Positions 5,542 through 5,620 of a stretch of 5,620 bases of DNA are shown here, one piece after another. The DNA is from Clostridia bacterium (GTDB lineage Bacteria > Bacillota_A > Clostridia > Oscillospirales > CAG-272). The stretch spans positions 1-5,620 of the forward strand of contig JAGBSQ010000072.1 of the NCBI GenBank assembly GCA_017631775.1, written 5' to 3'. Positions within the stretch are counted from its first letter, which is position 1, and each line of letters begins with the position of its first letter. A program made the position numbers and the translations under genes. The notes beneath the pieces were generated by a model, which saw nothing but the letters and a program-made list of their open reading frames with translations, did not search any database and was not told where the DNA came from.

Positions 5542-5620
5542 ATGGCTAAGATTGAAACAAAGAACATTCGTAACATCGCATTGCTGGGTCACGGCGGCTC
5601 CGGAAAGACCACCCTGGCTG
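5542..5620 (+). CDS. EF-G-like translation GTPase, N-terminal 26 residues (3' end outside window)
   Basis: The visible N-terminus, MAKIETKNIRNIALLGHGGS followed by GKTTLA, contains a P-loop at G16-H-G-G-S-G-K-T23. Canonical FusA has AHIDAGKTT at this point; the GHGGSGKT form is typical of the EF-G-like paralogs (often called EF-G2 or simply elongation factor G) common in Clostridia. These are cytoplasmic ribosome-dependent GTPases of roughly 690 residues; their division of labour with the main FusA is not generally settled. The start is supported by a weak AGGT nine bases upstream and by the alignment of NIRNIALLGH with family N-termini. It has its own promoter and leader hairpin. Only 26 residues are seen, so a related translational GTPase cannot be fully excluded. 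Confidence 0.85.
   Translation, partial: MAKIETKNIRNIALLGHGGSGKTTLA

Overview
The window looks like a chromosomal segment of a low-to-moderate-GC Firmicute, most likely an uncultured gut- or rumen-type Clostridium relative. This rests on the four-cysteine L31, strong AAGGAG/GGAGG ribosome binding sites, TTG-N17-TATAAT promoters with AT-rich surroundings, and an EF-G relative with a GHGGSGKT P-loop. Genus and species cannot be read from the sequence.

Left part (1-840, minus strand): a ribosome-related cluster. rpmE (L31) has a near-consensus promoter and a short leader with two hairpins. It is followed by an intrinsic terminator and then by the 5' part of hflX (ribosome-splitting GTPase), which runs off the left edge. 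The terminator sits directly before the hflX ribosome binding site, so hflX needs read-through or a promoter inside rpmE.

Middle (about 877-4408, minus strand): a two-gene accessory unit. The first gene encodes a 770-residue heparinase II/III-type polysaccharide lyase without a signal peptide. Forty-nine bases downstream lies a D-2-hydroxyacid dehydrogenase with an intact Arg/Glu/His triad but an unusual substrate loop. They are probably co-transcribed and may process an imported uronate-containing oligosaccharide inside the cell. Two identical 14-base direct repeats flank the pair at almost equal distances (69 and 68 bases). The lyase gene uses ATA isoleucine codons freely, whereas the rpmE, hflX and tatD sequences contain none in my manual count. 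This suggests the unit was inserted between rpmE and tatD. No transporter, regulator or further sugar enzyme is visible.

Right part (4488-5620, plus strand): tatD (metal-dependent nuclease/hydrolase) with a perfect TTGACA-N17-TATAAT promoter and an intrinsic terminator whose stem includes the stop codon. Then comes the start of an EF-G-like translation GTPase with its own strong promoter and a GC-rich leader hairpin; it runs off the right edge. No tRNA, rRNA, CRISPR array or insertion sequence was seen. The two longest gaps (742-959 and 4327-4549) hold promoters, hairpins and the direct repeats.
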